64,000 nucleotides of DNA. Origin: Euphorbia lathyris. Its lineage: Eukaryota; Streptophyta; Magnoliopsida; Malpighiales; Euphorbiaceae. The stretch is taken from NCBI RefSeq assembly GCF_963576675.1, contig NC_088918.1, positions 30,139,001-30,203,000 of the forward strand. Reading direction: 5' to 3'. The notes beneath the pieces were generated by a model. That model was not told the origin of the DNA and did not search any database. It saw only the letters and a list, made by a program, of their open reading frames with translations. This document shows positions 22,155 to 34,700 of the stretch, one piece after another (position 1 is the stretch's first letter; the number at the start of each line of letters is the position of its first letter). Position numbers and translations under genes: made by a program.

Positions 22155-25100
22155 ATGTCTAGTTCAAGGATTTTGATTCCTTCAATAATAATATTAGCTC
22201 TAGCCATTGCAATGGGAAGTTATGCTCCTCAAGTTGGAGCAGCTAGGGCTTTTTTTGTGTTTGGAGATTCACTTGTTGATAATGGCAACAACAACTACCT
22301 AGCCACCACTGCACGAGCCGATGCCCCGCCTTATGGCATCGACTTTCCGACTCATCAACCCACCGGACGATTCTCTAATGGCCTTAACATCCCTGATCTT
22401 ATCAGTTGGGTTCATTTAATTTATGGTATTAATGTTTTTATTAATTTTGAAATAGTTTAATAATGTACATTATTTACAGGTCAATATATTGGGTCCGAGT
22501 TCTTGCTGCCATACTTGAGTCCACAACTCACTGGAAATAAGTTGCTTGTTGGTGCTAATTTTGCTTCAGCTGGAGTTGGAGTTCTTAATGACACAGGAAT
22601 TCAGTTTGTAAGACTTTTTTTTTTTTTTCTCGGCTTAATACATCATCTTGTCCTCCTTAAATTTATATAGTGTCTCGAACATGTTTAAAGTAATCTATTG
22701 GAAATTCGAATTTGTTTAAAATGACGTATTGATGGTACTATTTTTCAGGTAAATGTAATAAGAATGGTTGAGCAAATTGAGTATTTCCGAGAATATCAAC
22801 GGCGACTAAGTGCTCTCGTAGGAGCTCAAGGGGCCAAACGACTTGTTAACCAAGCTCTTGTCTTGATAACAGTAGGTGGCAATGATTTTGTAAATAATTA
22901 CTATCTGGTACCTTACTCTGTCAGATCTAGACAGTATTCTCTCCCTGATTATGTCAAATTTGTCATTTCCGACTACAAAAAGCTTCTCATGGTAATTTCC
23001 TTTTTCTCCCAACTGTGATTTTATTCATTTTTATCTAAACTTGCTTGTTGGATTAATTTAGGGTCTGTTTGTTTTATCTACCGGTTGCTGTTGCGGTTTG
23101 CTGTTTGCTGTTTGAAATAAAAGCATGAAAAGTAGCAACCAAATACCCGTTGTGTAATATATATTTTAGGGTAAAAGACATTTTATTATCTCAACTTTTG
23201 CTTTTCTATGATGATCCTAAATTTTAAAACTGAATATAAAAGTGTTTGAACTTTGATATATGTTAATGTAAAAATCCAAACGAGTTGACCAATATGCGTA
23301 AGTACCTGTTTGACCATATGAAATTTCGTCAAATCGCACTTTTTTACTAATATTATTTACTAGTATTATGACCTCCCGTATGATTTACTGGAATTTCACG
23401 TCTGCAACCAGTATTTACACCGATAAATGGTCTTTGTATAATATACGTTATTATAGGCTTCAACCACTAAATTCTATTTGATCTATTCAAAATGTTAAGT
23501 TTTTGTTTGGTGTCGTATTATTTACTAATATTTGTTCGTTGACCTATCCAAAATGTTTGTTTTTGCTTCCTGATCTATTATTTTGTAACATTTCCTCTCT
23601 AACCTATCAAAATTAGTGAAATCTCAATCAACATATGGATAGTAAGTTTCTAGTTGAAATTTCACCAATTCTAGATAGAATAAGAGGAAATGTTACGAAA
23701 TAATATGTCAGGAGGAAAAAAACGAACATTCTCAAGAGAAAATACCAACATTTTTAATAGCTAAAGGGAAAGTAGTGTTGTAATAAGCGGATAGACATGG
23801 ACTTGGTACCCCAGCCGTCAAAACGTGGTTTTGGCCCTCATATCTCAAGCACATTAAGGTTGATGTGACTAATTAGATCATTGATTTTGTATTTAATTAC
23901 AAAATGCAACTTGATTAATTAATAGGGTAATTAATTTATTAGTCCTTATATTTTGACAAAACACACTGTTTAGTCCCTGTATTTTCAAAAACACATGGTA
24001 AGGTCCCTAACTTTTTTCTCAATGAACTGTTTAGTCCTTCCGTCTATTTGTTAGATTTTTTACCGTTTATGACTTCATAAATGACTAAATTACCCTTTAC
24101 TATTTACCTTCAAACTTTAGAAGGGGAAATTCAATTTAAAAGAAGAAGCTATTTGTATGGAGAACAAGAAAAAGAAAATACACAATGCTTACGAATTTGA
24201 ACGATTAAGAAGAAAATCAAGAAGAAGAACACTCAAAGTTGATTTCAGATGCATTAAAGTTTAAAGCAGATGAAAAGAAGAACGCAAATCCAAATTGACT
24301 AACAAAATCTTCATGAGAGTTTAATGGCAGGGACTAAACAGTTCATCAAGAAAAAGGTTAGGGACTTTATCATGTGTTTTTTAAAATACAGGGACTAAAC
24401 AGTGTGTTTTGTCAAAATATGGGGACTAATAAATTAATTACCCTAATTAATATATGACATTGTATATATATTTTCTTATTTCGTTCAAAACGACTCAATC
24501 TTATTTCTATAGTTCAAATTAGCTCAATTTTGAAAAACTTTACAATAGTAAAATTTACTTCTGAACCACTTAGATAAAAATATTTATATATATGAAAAAA
24601 AAAAGCGAGTTTGATTTAAAAGGGTCATACTTGGTTGTAATCCATTTTATATATATATGTTCAGTTTTAAGTTACGAGATCATATAGCAAAGTTAAAGGG
24701 TCATACTTGGTTTATACCCATAAATTTTAAGTCAAATTAATTATCAAGATATAATATATGGTTTTCTATTTTATGTTAGCAACGTGTAATTTTAGACCAA
24801 TTTAGCCTAAAATGCCAAGTAAAAAATTAAATTAAATTAATAGCTAGAGTTTATAATACTTGCAAGGTATTATGTCATTAATTTCTTGAATCATAAGAAT
24901 GGAATGTAATTAATAAAGTAGCATTTTATGGATGTGAACAGAAATTGTATGAGCTAGGAGCACGTAGGGTTCTAGTAACAGGAACAGGTCCACTGGGTTG
25001 TGTTCCAGCAGAATTAGCTATGAGAAGTACAAACGGAGACTGCTCAACTCAACTTCAAAAGGCTGCCTATTTATTCAACCCTCAACTCACTCAAATGATT

Positions 25101-25679
25101 GCTCAGCTTAATACCCATTACGTTTCAGACATCTTCATTGCTGCTAACACTGGTTTACCTCAATCTGATTTCATTACTAACCCACAAGCATATGGTAATT
25201 ATAACAATTTCTTCCTATTATTATTACGGTTTTGATCACATGCACTTAATGATCATGTAGAATTTGGTTAGATCTAAGTTTATTAGAATCATAAGATGGA
25301 GATTCAAAGCATTGTAAATCTTAAATTTAATAAGCCTGTATCTAACAGTGAATTATCAATCATTAAGGTGCATATGAACATTGCTGATTATTATTATTAT
25401 TATTATCGTGTTTGCAATCCAAAATTAAGATTGAGTTTGGGTGCAGGATTTACAACATCGAAGATAGCATGTTGTGGGCAAGGACCATATAATGGGCTGG
25501 GAATGTGCACACCAGCATCTAATTTATGCAAAAATAGAGACCAGTATGTGTTTTGGGATGCTTTTCATCCATCTGAAAGAGCTAACAAGTACATTGTTCA
25601 ACAGATACTTAATGGTTCACCGGATTACATGTTTCCGATGAATCTTACAACCATCTTGGCTTTGGACTCCACCACTTAA
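22155..25679 (+). CDS. GDSL esterase/lipase, LTL1-like (gene 1)
   Basis: Secreted serine hydrolase of the plant GDSL (SGNH) family; relatives act on lipids and cutin-type esters in the wall or apoplast. Exons are 22155-22404, 22480-22607, 22749-22991, 24942-25194 and 25447-25679, all GT-AG, giving 368 residues. Residues 1-31 form a signal peptide with a long hydrophobic core. Block [12 protein letters not shown] contains the nucleophile Ser39. Block II is [16 protein letters not shown] (exon 2), block III GGNDF has Asn171, and the Asp329/His332 pair is in FWDAFHPSE. All catalytic residues are present and the length is normal. An in-frame ATG at 22017 exists, but starting at 22155 puts the signal peptide at the N-terminus. 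Intron 3 (1950 bp) holds a MULE-like MITE. Confidence 0.95.
23926..24443. mobile_element. MULE-like MITE in intron 3 of GDSL gene 1
   Basis: A 518-bp element. Its arms of about 115 bp start GGGTAATTAATTTATTAGTC and recur inverted at the right end. A perfect 9-bp duplication TAATTAATA flanks it (23917-23925 and 24444-24452), the signature of Mutator-type transposition. The interior is A/G-rich with no ORF. Confidence 0.9.
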
Positions 25680-26462
25680 TTCTATTCCAACTTCACGCAT
25701 GACGTAATTAAATAAACGTTTTTCTTAATATATGTTGCTGATGTTTTTGTGAGGATATTGATGGGTTATATGTGATGTCTATTGATTCAATAATGTGAAA
25801 CATTTCACTTCTCCATCACTTTCAGGTTCCATAAAAGCATGAATTTTTTTTTTTTTTTTTTTTTTTTTTGTAAATTAAAGTTTAGGTAAGGACACCCACT
25901 CCCAATGTCAGGGCAAACCACAGACCTCAAAAAGGATTTAAAATCGAATTTAAAGATCACCTATCAATGAGGACTAAATTTTGATAGAATAGGAAAAGAT
26001 CCAACTCTTTATCACTAGAACCAACCATGATTGGCATAAAAGCATGAAATTTAATTAACTCTGAGATGTTTTGTGAGATCATGAATGTTCGGTTTTCAAC
26101 TAAACAGATAGCAAATACATTATCCACATGAATGTGTTGCTTCATTTTAATTGGATTTTGCCCCCAAAATGAAAGCGTTTGTGAGAAATAAATTGTCCTA
26201 AAGCGGTTAAACATTATGTTTAAGGAGGGTGAAATTGGTTATTGTTAGTGTAGCGGTTTTAAATTTATAAAGAAATCGGTAGCTAGATTTCATAATAACA
26301 AAAAGTAATTATTTATTTTAATTTTAATTGAAACCGATAACTAATCTATTAAAAATATGCTGGTTTTTTTTGCAAATAAATTACAAGAAAAAACTGGCCC
26401 ATCCATGCTTTTGAAAATTTTAATAACCTTTAAACTTTACTACTAATCTTGGAGAGTGATGA
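25680..26462. other. 3' flank of GDSL gene 1 with a 26-T tract
   Basis: The 3' UTR probably ends within the first 100-150 bp. A run of 26 T (25844-25869) followed by non-repetitive sequence could be the poly(A) tail of a - strand retroposon (about 25844-25960). I cannot assign a family. Confidence 0.4.
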
Positions 26463-26470
26463 CTTGTGGA

Positions 26471-27170
26471 CAGGGGCGGATCTAGGGGGGTAGGGGAGGG
26501 TCTCCCGACCCTCCGACCCTCCGGAACAACCTTGACGAATAGTGGTTCAGTCCCGAGAAGCCCCTCCAAAATAGTTAAAATTAGTACTTATAATGTGGAA
26601 TGTGATTATATAACATAAAACTAAGTTTGCATAGTTGGTTGTAGTGATAATTAAGAGCATCCCTACATCCAAGTGATCCTATGTTCGAATCTCCCTCTCT
26701 TCACTTTTTATCTCATTTTAATTTTTCCCCTTAAGTATCATTTTTAATCATTATTAATCTCATTCTCCTTTATTATTTTTAATTAAATTTTTTTAGTTAC
26801 AAAAATCATGACCGAGAAGACAATTTGATGAATAATTTCTCCAATTGATCAAACTTATCAATGTTAGGGATAAAATTGCTCTTGACTGCCAACATTAAGG
26901 GTAAAATTGCACCATTTTATACGTTAGAGGTAAAATTATTCTTAGGTGTAAACATTAGAGTATTTTTGCACCTTATCCTTACTTTATATTGAATCTCAGT
27001 TGTTTTGTACCTTAATGTTTCAAATTATGATCAAATTTACCCTTATATTATCAAAAATTTGAAAATTTCAATTTGACTACTACGAATCAAAACCCTTAAG
27101 TCGTTATTAAGAAAAAAAAATCTTCATGCAATGGAGCCCCTCCGGACCTTGACCTCTGGCTCCGCCACTG
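26471..27170. mobile_element. hAT-type non-autonomous element with perfect 8-bp target duplication
   Basis: The 700-bp element starts CAGGGGCGGATCTAGG and ends CTGGCTCCGCCACTG, so its termini are near-perfect inverted repeats of CAGTGGCGGAGCCAG. CTTGTGGA occurs directly before (26463-26470) and after (27171-27178) it, the 8-bp duplication hAT transposase makes. There is no transposase. Inside, about 26805-26978 is one arm of the foldback family found at 38311-38928. Confidence 0.92.
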
Positions 27171-27178
27171 CTTGTGGA

Positions 27179-28177
27179 GAAATTCCGATCAGCTTCCGTT
27201 CCTGTGGGGGCGTCGTTGGGTTCGACGGGGGAAGCTCTGATGCCAAAGTCAGTAAGGAGGAACAAGAGAGCAAACTGATTTGACAAAGGGTAAGTGAATG
27301 TGTACCTTGATAGCCTGAGACGTAGGCTATATATAGTCATGAAGTTGTAACCTTCAGTAACTAGAAAGTCTCCATTAATGGCGGTTACAGGTTACCCTTA
27401 AGTTGGCGGTTAGCTAATTAATAGCTCATTAATGGTCTTTATTGCAGGATCGGCCCAGCCGTTCTAATGGCGGATTGAGAGCTTATGGAGATTCGCCTCA
27501 CAGGTTCGCCCGCGGGTCTCTCTTAGCGAGTCCTAGGTGATCCGTCCGTCGGATCTCTTTACTTCGATACGCCACAGAATTCTCGTATCAGGCGACCAAC
27601 ACGTGGCATTCTTTAGGCGAATATCCCTTTTGATCCTTGGGATAATATCACAATGTTATCAGAAGCCCCCCCCAAAGTTCCCTTAAAGTCCTTTAGGGCT
27701 TTTGAGCTTCTTTGCGCGCCGTCGTGATTACTTACATTAATGAGCACTCTGTTCGATGCCAATCACGGAGTGACACGTGTAGCGGGCGCACTGCCCGAGG
27801 AGAGAGAAGACGCATTCTTCATTCTTTTCTCTTTCTTCTCCATTCGTTCTTCCTCTCCATTTTCCTTTGCGTCTTCTTTGCAGAGCTTTCTTCGGAGTTT
27901 TCAGAATCCTTGAAGTTGTATTTTCATGTAAGTTCATCTTCTTCATTCTATTTTTTCTGAATGTTTAGGAGCTCTTCTTCATCCTCCGATTCAACCTCTG
28001 AACTTTTTAATTTGACTTCTTCCTCTGAGATTGTATTTAGTTGGACTACTTCATCATCGGAAAATTCCTTTTCCTCCGAAGGTACGGTCATATCCAATTT
28101 AGCTGAGTTACACAACTCGGCGTGTAATCGTGATCGAACTCGTCTAGGTAGGAGTCAAAACCTTTCCACGGATTATA
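27179..28177 (+). other. GC-richer block, possible truncated LTR element with Ser-rich ORF start
   Basis: The base composition differs from its surroundings. It contains an ORF at 27961-28182 starting MFRSSSSSSDSTSE, preceded by a pyrimidine-rich leader. Ser-rich starts of this kind occur in plant 'putative gypsy-type transposon' proteins, and 27179-27700 could be the matching LTR. No conserved domain is reached before the block is cut off by the MITE at 28178, so this is only a suggestion. Confidence 0.3.
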
Positions 28178-28606
28178 TTTAGCTATAACGTATGAAATAA
28201 TACAAATTTATACCTAACGTTTCAAAGCAAAATTAATTTTAGTCTCATCTCACTGAAAATTTGAAAAGAATGTTTTGACTGTTGTTTAACTGTGACCTTC
28301 TAAACATCAATTATGTTTATGATATTTCATGTGTTATTAACACAATTACAAAAAATAAAACAAAAAAACTGTTAATATACTAACAACTAAGTTTGTTACA
28401 TATAAGTTAATCACAAAACATATCATCAAAATGTCTAAAAAATGTATGAAACTATTTCACTTTATTGACAAACTCGTTTGGAAGGTTCGATGTGACAGTT
28501 AAATAACAGTCAAACCAGTATTTTCAAATTTTAGTAACGTAAGGCTAAAATTGAGTTTGGTTGGAAATATTATGGTTAAATTTATACTATTTCGTACATT
28601 AGGTTA
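28178..28606. mobile_element. foldback MITE, family 2
   Basis: Inverted arms of about 110-120 bp: the left arm contains AACGTATGAAATAATACAAA and the right arm, read inverted, AATGTACGAAATAGTATAAA, and both continue with TAACTGT and GACTGTT blocks. No target duplication was identified. Confidence 0.7.
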
Positions 28607-28764
28607 ACACATTGTTATTCATTTCATCTGCATTTGGAATTTATATTTTTCGCAGTTTCAAAGTAGCTTTTCAACCTATAAAAATATATAAAAAGAACTA
28701 TAAAAACCTTAATTCGAACGGTAAAAAAATATAATTTCAAATACATTTAAAAGAATAAAACATT

Positions 28765-29455
28765 TCTTTTTTTAATCGAACAAAGCTCATATAGAAGAGA
28801 AAGTAATATCCTTAAAAATTACAGGTTCAAGCCACTCAAGCAGATCAAAGAAAAAGAACTGGCTAGCACAGGAAAGAGTGCTCCTAGCTACTAAGCGTGC
28901 CACTCTATTCGTTAGATGAGGGACAAAGTCCACTCTGAATGCTCTATTAAGCATAAGATGTTTACAATCTTCAATTAAATCTCCAAATGTCGAGATGTCA
29001 GACTTATTAGAATTAACACTGTCAACGATTACCTTTGCATCAGTTTCAAATACCACACTCTCCATATCATTGCCGATAACCCACATAATGCTAGCCCTTA
29101 GTGCATATGCTTCTATCATTCTCGTGTCGTGGACCCCCTCAATGCATCCCATGGCGCCCGCCATAAAAAGCCCCTTATCATCTCGAAGTACCGCTCCCCA
29201 CCCGCTCTTGTCTTCTCTCTGGAATGTGGCTCCATCAACATTGCATTTGAACCAGCCACCTTCAGAGCGACTCCAACATTAACGAGGCTGCTGCCGATGT
29301 AAATCGATGTCGCTGCACACATGACCCGCGGCCTGCTATTGCGGAACATGATTCTGAATGGTGGCGGGTCTCGTCTGAGGTCGAATTTCTGGACGTCGCA
29401 CCGCGTCTGTTCGCCGCAGTCCGTCCGCCGAGGTGCTAGTGCTACCGCCTGTCTG
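28765..29455 (-). pseudogene. LINE 3' fragment: RNase H (RVT_3) domain
   Basis: On the - strand from about 29280 a reverse-transcriptase-like RNase H domain is readable: a WFKCNVDGATF start, SGWGAVLRDD, EAYALRAS, VVFETDAKVIVD and a C-terminal HLTNRVARLVA motif. It ends at 28787, followed by a short A-run on that strand (28766-28773), as in plant L1-type LINEs. Upstream of the domain a stop appears near 29283, and the element is cut off near 29455. Confidence 0.75.
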
Positions 29456-29461
29456 CCAATG

Positions 29462-29822
29462 ACTATCACCAAATGTATCAAGAGGTGAAGCAAAGCATTG
29501 AAGAACAGAATAGCAAAGTAATGGCTAGATTGGATGAACATCGGAGAGATCTTCAATTTGAAGTTGAGGACAATGTGATGGTATATCTAAGCAATGAGAC
29601 ACTTGCTAGTGCTCCGAGTAGTAAGCTCAAGCCAATGAGGAATGACCCTTATAAGGTGACCAGGAAAGTGAACGAAATGCATATCACATAGCCCTTCTCC
29701 ATTGGCTCGGGAAAATTTCACCCTTTTTCAATATGTGGGATTTAAGCCCATCGAAATTGGATTTGGCATCTTGAGACTACAAGAAACGAGTTGGGGTCCA
29801 ACTCCTTTGAAAAAGGGGTTAG
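29462..29822 (+). pseudogene. Ty3/gypsy pol 3' end fragment
   Basis: The frame at 29473-29691 contains the helix (YQEVKQSIEEQNSKV, ARLDEHRRDLQFEVEDNVMV, KLKPMRNDPYKVTRKVNE) that ends integrase in Ty3/gypsy elements. The remainder to 29822 looks like spacer, ending in a purine-rich AAAAAGGGGTTAG, a plausible polypurine tract next to an LTR. Confidence 0.7.
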
Positions 29823-30479
29823 TGATGTAGACATCGCCAACACAAGCCCAACGGGATAAGCTAAAACGCATAAAGCAGCAAAACTGCCTCACACGTTGTG
29901 TGCCTTAAGCCACACACCATATGAGGCCAAGCTAAATTAACTCCCAGTTCAGACTTACAGTGACACGACGAGTGACATCCCACTCGACGTGTCACCGACC
30001 GCTCGGCGCGTGATTGTCGTGTAAGGAAGGGACGAAAAGAGCAAGGAGAAGCAGCAAGGCACCCACACGCTGTGTGGGAATGTGACTCAACGTGTGGGTT
30101 CTCTTCTTCACCAAGAAGAAATAGAGGGATACATCTCCTGAATTACTATTTTACCACTATCCTATTTACTGTTTTTCCATTAGGCTTATTTTCCTTTTTA
30201 CCATTTGTACTGCCTATTCCCATCCTACCCCTATTCTCTAGTATTGGCTTGTAACCCTAGTGTGGGTATTTTAGTATCTTTACTTAGTCTAATGGGAGGT
30301 ATATAAGCCTCTTCATTTATAATGAAAAAACAACTGTTATCATATTAATTAATCAAATTTAGCCTCCATTGGAGCTCTATTATCTTATTCTTTGGGATTA
30401 ACTCCTTCAACCTAGGTTTGAGAAGAAACATCTTTAGTTTTACTATCAAAATCTTTAAATCTGATTTCGATTTGTATCA
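29823..30479 (+). repeat. probable gypsy 3' LTR
   Basis: It starts TGATGTAGACATCGCC right after the polypurine tract and may end at TTTGTATCA (30479). It has TATATAAG at 30300-30307, a likely LTR promoter, and AATGAAAAAAC further on. The 5' LTR and most of the body are missing, so the right limit rests on the CA end alone. Confidence 0.5.
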
Positions 30480-30949
30480 GCACACGTATTAGACTCTCAA
30501 TTATATCATTTATAAGGTATTAGGAGTAAAATTTCTCATAACCGATAACAATTACTGTGTGAGTGAAAAGGAAGAAAACATTTCAAATAAATTTCATTTC
30601 CTTGTGAATTGTGTACGTACAGAACACCTAACTTTGTAAAAGAGTTGTCAATTCTTGTGAAGTGGAATTAAGTAGAGCAAAAGTTGGAGATTGACAACCT
30701 AAATAATACAGTTGAGCTTTTAAGACCTTCTATGTCAAATTTATTGCAAATGTTTTGAGTTTAAACTATAACTTCTTCCAAAAATTCTTAATTCTTCAAG
30801 TGATTAAAATAAGAGCTCCAAAATATTAAAATATTTCGCAGCATATTTCCTAGTACAACAAATATAAGTTGTGAATAATTTCTCTCCTATTTAATTAATA
30901 TTGTTTACAAATATATATAGAGAATACATGCATAAACCGGTAAATGATT
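30480..30949. other. intergenic DNA, no recognised feature
   Basis: AT-rich with no coding frame, terminal repeats or motif that I can support. Confidence 0.5.
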
Positions 30950-31219
30950 ATATCAATGCCGCTCAAGCTGTGTATGTTGATGACGAACTAACAGCTTGTC
31001 TCGTAATAACTGAAACCTACTCCAGTGTAATGGTTTTAGTAAAATCATATGATGTCTAATCAAATGAAATGTATCGAACCACTAGAGCTTTGGCCGGTAC
31101 CTTATCACGAATAAAATGTAAATCAATTTCCAAATATTTCCTTTATGGAAAACGAGATTTGCAATTAAACAAATCACACTCAAATTATCGTACCATAAAA
31201 TAAAAGCTAATTTAAACTA
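30950..31219 (-). pseudogene. Ty1/copia RNase H remnant
   Basis: On the - strand, LWYDNLSVICLIANLVFHK is followed after shifts by a sequence resembling the EIDLHFIRDKV part of copia RNase H. Several frameshifts are needed, so this is an old relic. Confidence 0.55.
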
Positions 31220-31622
31220 GGGCTGAATACGTCATTTGTCCCCTGAACTTTTAAAGTATGGTGATAGCCTTCTGAACTTGCATAAAATGTTCAGCTAGCT
31301 TCTTGAATTTGCGTAAAATGTAAGCAATTGATCACTCTGTTGCAAAAAAAAGTAAGTTAAATATTTCACATGTCTTAAAAAAAGTAAAACAATCAAGATC
31401 GGTGCATGAGGTTGTAATATTAGAGAATACAAGGTTTATAGTTGAGCAAGTAATAACTTCATTTTTAATCTATTATTAACCGCATTTAACTTCTTTTTTT
31501 GCAACCTAGTGATCAATTGATTATATTTTACGCAAGTTCAGGGGATTAACTGAACATTTTATGCAAGTTCAGAAGCTATTGGGGCACTTTGAAAGTTTAG
31601 AGAGTCAATCAACCTTTTTGGA
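31220..31622. mobile_element. foldback MITE, family 3
   Basis: The inverted arms are about 125 bp. GTCCCCTGAACTTTTAAAGT...TTCTGAACTTGCATAAAATG on the left corresponds to the inverted right arm (about 31495-31622). No coding content. Target duplication not identified. Confidence 0.75.
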
Positions 31623-31756
31623 CAAGTTAGTGGCCTCCGTCGAATCGGATCTAACTTCTATATGCACTTGGTTTTTATTAAATAAAGTAAGCAATACCTA
31701 ACAAAATAAAATAACAACAATTTAGGAATCTCCATTGAAGAGACCCCTGGACCCCA

Positions 31757-34700
31757 TATTTTTTTTTTGAAAGAAAGAAAAAATCTTATAAAACAGAAGA
31801 TAGAGCTGTACAGATACAGGGGGAGGGTCAGAAAGCCAAACCGTCCTATCTATGCCTGAAGTAACTGCACAAGCTAAAGAATGGGCAGCCGAATTGGCTG
31901 TTTTACGAACAAAAGAGAGGGAAGCATCTCCTAAGTCTTTCAAGAGAAGTCTGCAATCCTCAATGATTAGATCCAGAGCTGAATTTCCACTAGTTTCTCG
32001 CTTGATGGCATACACTAGCAATTGGGAATCAGTCTCCATAACACATTTCGTCTCCCTGCCTCCTTTAACCAGCTCAGCGCCTCTCGGCAAGTCATCGCCT
32101 CAACCAGAAAAGGGTCCAGCCGACAGTGTAAGGTGTCGTTGCTCGCTGCAATGAATTCTCCGGCACTGCCCCTTAAGACGAAACCAAAGCCTGCGTGACC
32201 CCAGTCTGCAAAGATCGCACCATCCATATTTATCTTGAGCAGCCCATGTGGCGGACAGCGCCACTTCAGTTGGTTCGGCTCCTCCCCACCGTCAGCAGCC
32301 GTGTGCCGGGTCTGAACGGCACGCCAGTTCGACATAAACTGAAGAACAGATGCATGAAGAAAAGTTGGTGTAGAAGATTTGTGAGACCAGACCTGATTAT
32401 TGCGGTAATCCATAAAAACCAACAGCTCGTCGCCACCAAGTCAGCCTTGCCAGGTATACTCGACATCACTTTCCTCCAAAAATCCAAGAACGACGAACAA
32501 CCGTCAATCAGACCAACCAAACCTGTCAAACACCAGAATAACCGAGCTCTTCTACATGTAATTAGCGCATGAAGATTATCCTCCTCCATTAGATTGCACA
32601 TAGGACAGATATTGCTAATCGGGACCTTACGGGATCTGAGCGCTTACAGCGATGGGAGGCAGTCGGATAAGGTTCGCCACAACATATTTTTAATCTTAGG
32701 AGATACCTTAAGAGACCAGACTGATTCCCACTGAAATCCAACAGCTAGCGGGTTCACTTGGGGCCCGATCTGAAGTAACTGCAATTGCCAATAGGCACTC
32801 TTCACTGAGAATTTCCCTCTTGAGTCCCAGAACCATTCCCACGAGTCACCAACAACCCGTAAACTAAGAGGAATGTTGCGAATAAGCTCGATATCTCTTT
32901 CTACAAAAATACCTCTTATGAGTTGCAGGTCCCAGCCTCTTGATACAGACCGAAGACTCGCCACCTTGTCACTATCCAAGCTAGTTAGAGGATGACTTTC
33001 GACATATGGATTAATCGGATCCGGGAGCCAAGGTTCATCCTAAATTTTAATAGATTCCCCAGTCCCAACCACTCTCCTAGCTCCAGAAGATACAAGTGAC
33101 TGGGCTGCATGAATACTACGCCAAATGAAGCTGGGCTTAGTGCCCACCTCAGCTTCCAGAAAAGAGGTAGTGGGGTAGTACCTGGCTTTGTAGACACGGG
33201 CCAATAGTGAGTCCGGGCTGGTAAGCAGGCGCCAGCCTTGTTTAGCCAACAGAGCAACATTAAACAGGTGTAATCTACGGAAGCCCAAACCTCCTTCCGC
33301 CTTTGGTAAACACAGCTTCTCCCATGATTTCCAGTGGATACCTCTCTCAGCTGTGCCTGACGAGCCCCACCAGAATGAGTTCATCATGCACTCCAGATCC
33401 GCACAAAGAAGTTGGGTAAGAAAAAATAAGCTCATGGCATATGAGGGAAGAGCCTGGATGACAGATTTAAGGAGAACTTCTTTACCTGCCCTGGATAAGA
33501 GTTTAGATTTCCATCCTGTTACTCTAGCCCTGACCCTGTCAGCAATATACTGGAAGACTTGAGACTTACACCTTCCCACTATCGCTGGCAAACCCAGGTA
33601 TGTAGCAGTACCCGTCCCTCGGGAGATCCCAAATAATGTGCTTAAAGCAAGTCGCAGGTCAGCATTACAGTTCTTACTGAAAGAAATAGATGATTTTGTG
33701 AAGTTCACTTTTTGCCCAGAAGCTGCTTCATATTGGTGCAAACAATTGAGAACCTCCAGACTCTCCTCGCTACTGGCTTTGAAAAACAGGTAGCTGTCAT
33801 CAGCAAAAAATAAATGAGAAATAGATGGAGTTGACCTCGCAATACGACACCCGTGAATCAGACCGTGAGCTTCAAGAGCCTGAAGAGAGGCAGACAACCC
33901 CTCCGCACAAATTAGAAAGAGATACGGGGAAATAGGGTCCCCTTGTCGAAGTCCGCGCTGCGGCAATATGGGGCCAATAGTCTGATTATTGTGAATAACA
34001 CTGTACCTGACCTTAGTAACACACTGCATAACCAGGGATATCCATCTGTCATCAAAGCCCAATTTCTGCATCATCTGTCCCAAAAAACCCCACTCCACTC
34101 GGTCATATGCTTTAGCCATGTCAAGCTTAAGAGATACATATCCTTGTCGCCCTCGAGTTTTGTGCTCTAGGTAATGATTAACCTCAAAGGCCAGCATAAC
34201 ATTGTCTGTAATAAGGCGCCCTGGAATAAAAGCACTTTGGGTTGGAGAGATGATGGTATTCAGTACCCTTTTGAGTCTATTAGCAATTACCTTGGCCAAA
34301 ATTTTGTATATGACATTGCATAACGCAATTGGTCTCAAATCAGAGACTCTCTCAGGCGTTGCCTTCTTTGGAATCAGGACAATGTTGGTATCATGAATGC
34401 TCTCAGGAAAATCCCCCTCATTTAGCCACTTTATACAAGACTGAACAACATCCGGTCCAACCAAGCCCCAATAGTGTTGATAAAAGCATGGGTTGAACCC
34501 ATCAGGGCCAGGGCTTTTATCTGGGTGCATGGAGAATACTGCCTTCTTAATTTCATTCTCTGTATAAGGTTGTAACAATTCTGTATTCATCTCAACAGAA
34601 ATTTTTGAAGAAACATGACTCAGTACAGGAGCAGCCACACAACCAGAAGAAGAGAATATGTCCTTGAAGTAATTAGAAATAAGAGAAGATAAACCTGAGT

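Noticed and set aside
30072..30254. ORF of 60 codons within the gypsy LTR
   Set aside because: LTR sequence with hydrophobic translation but no domain, no gene structure.
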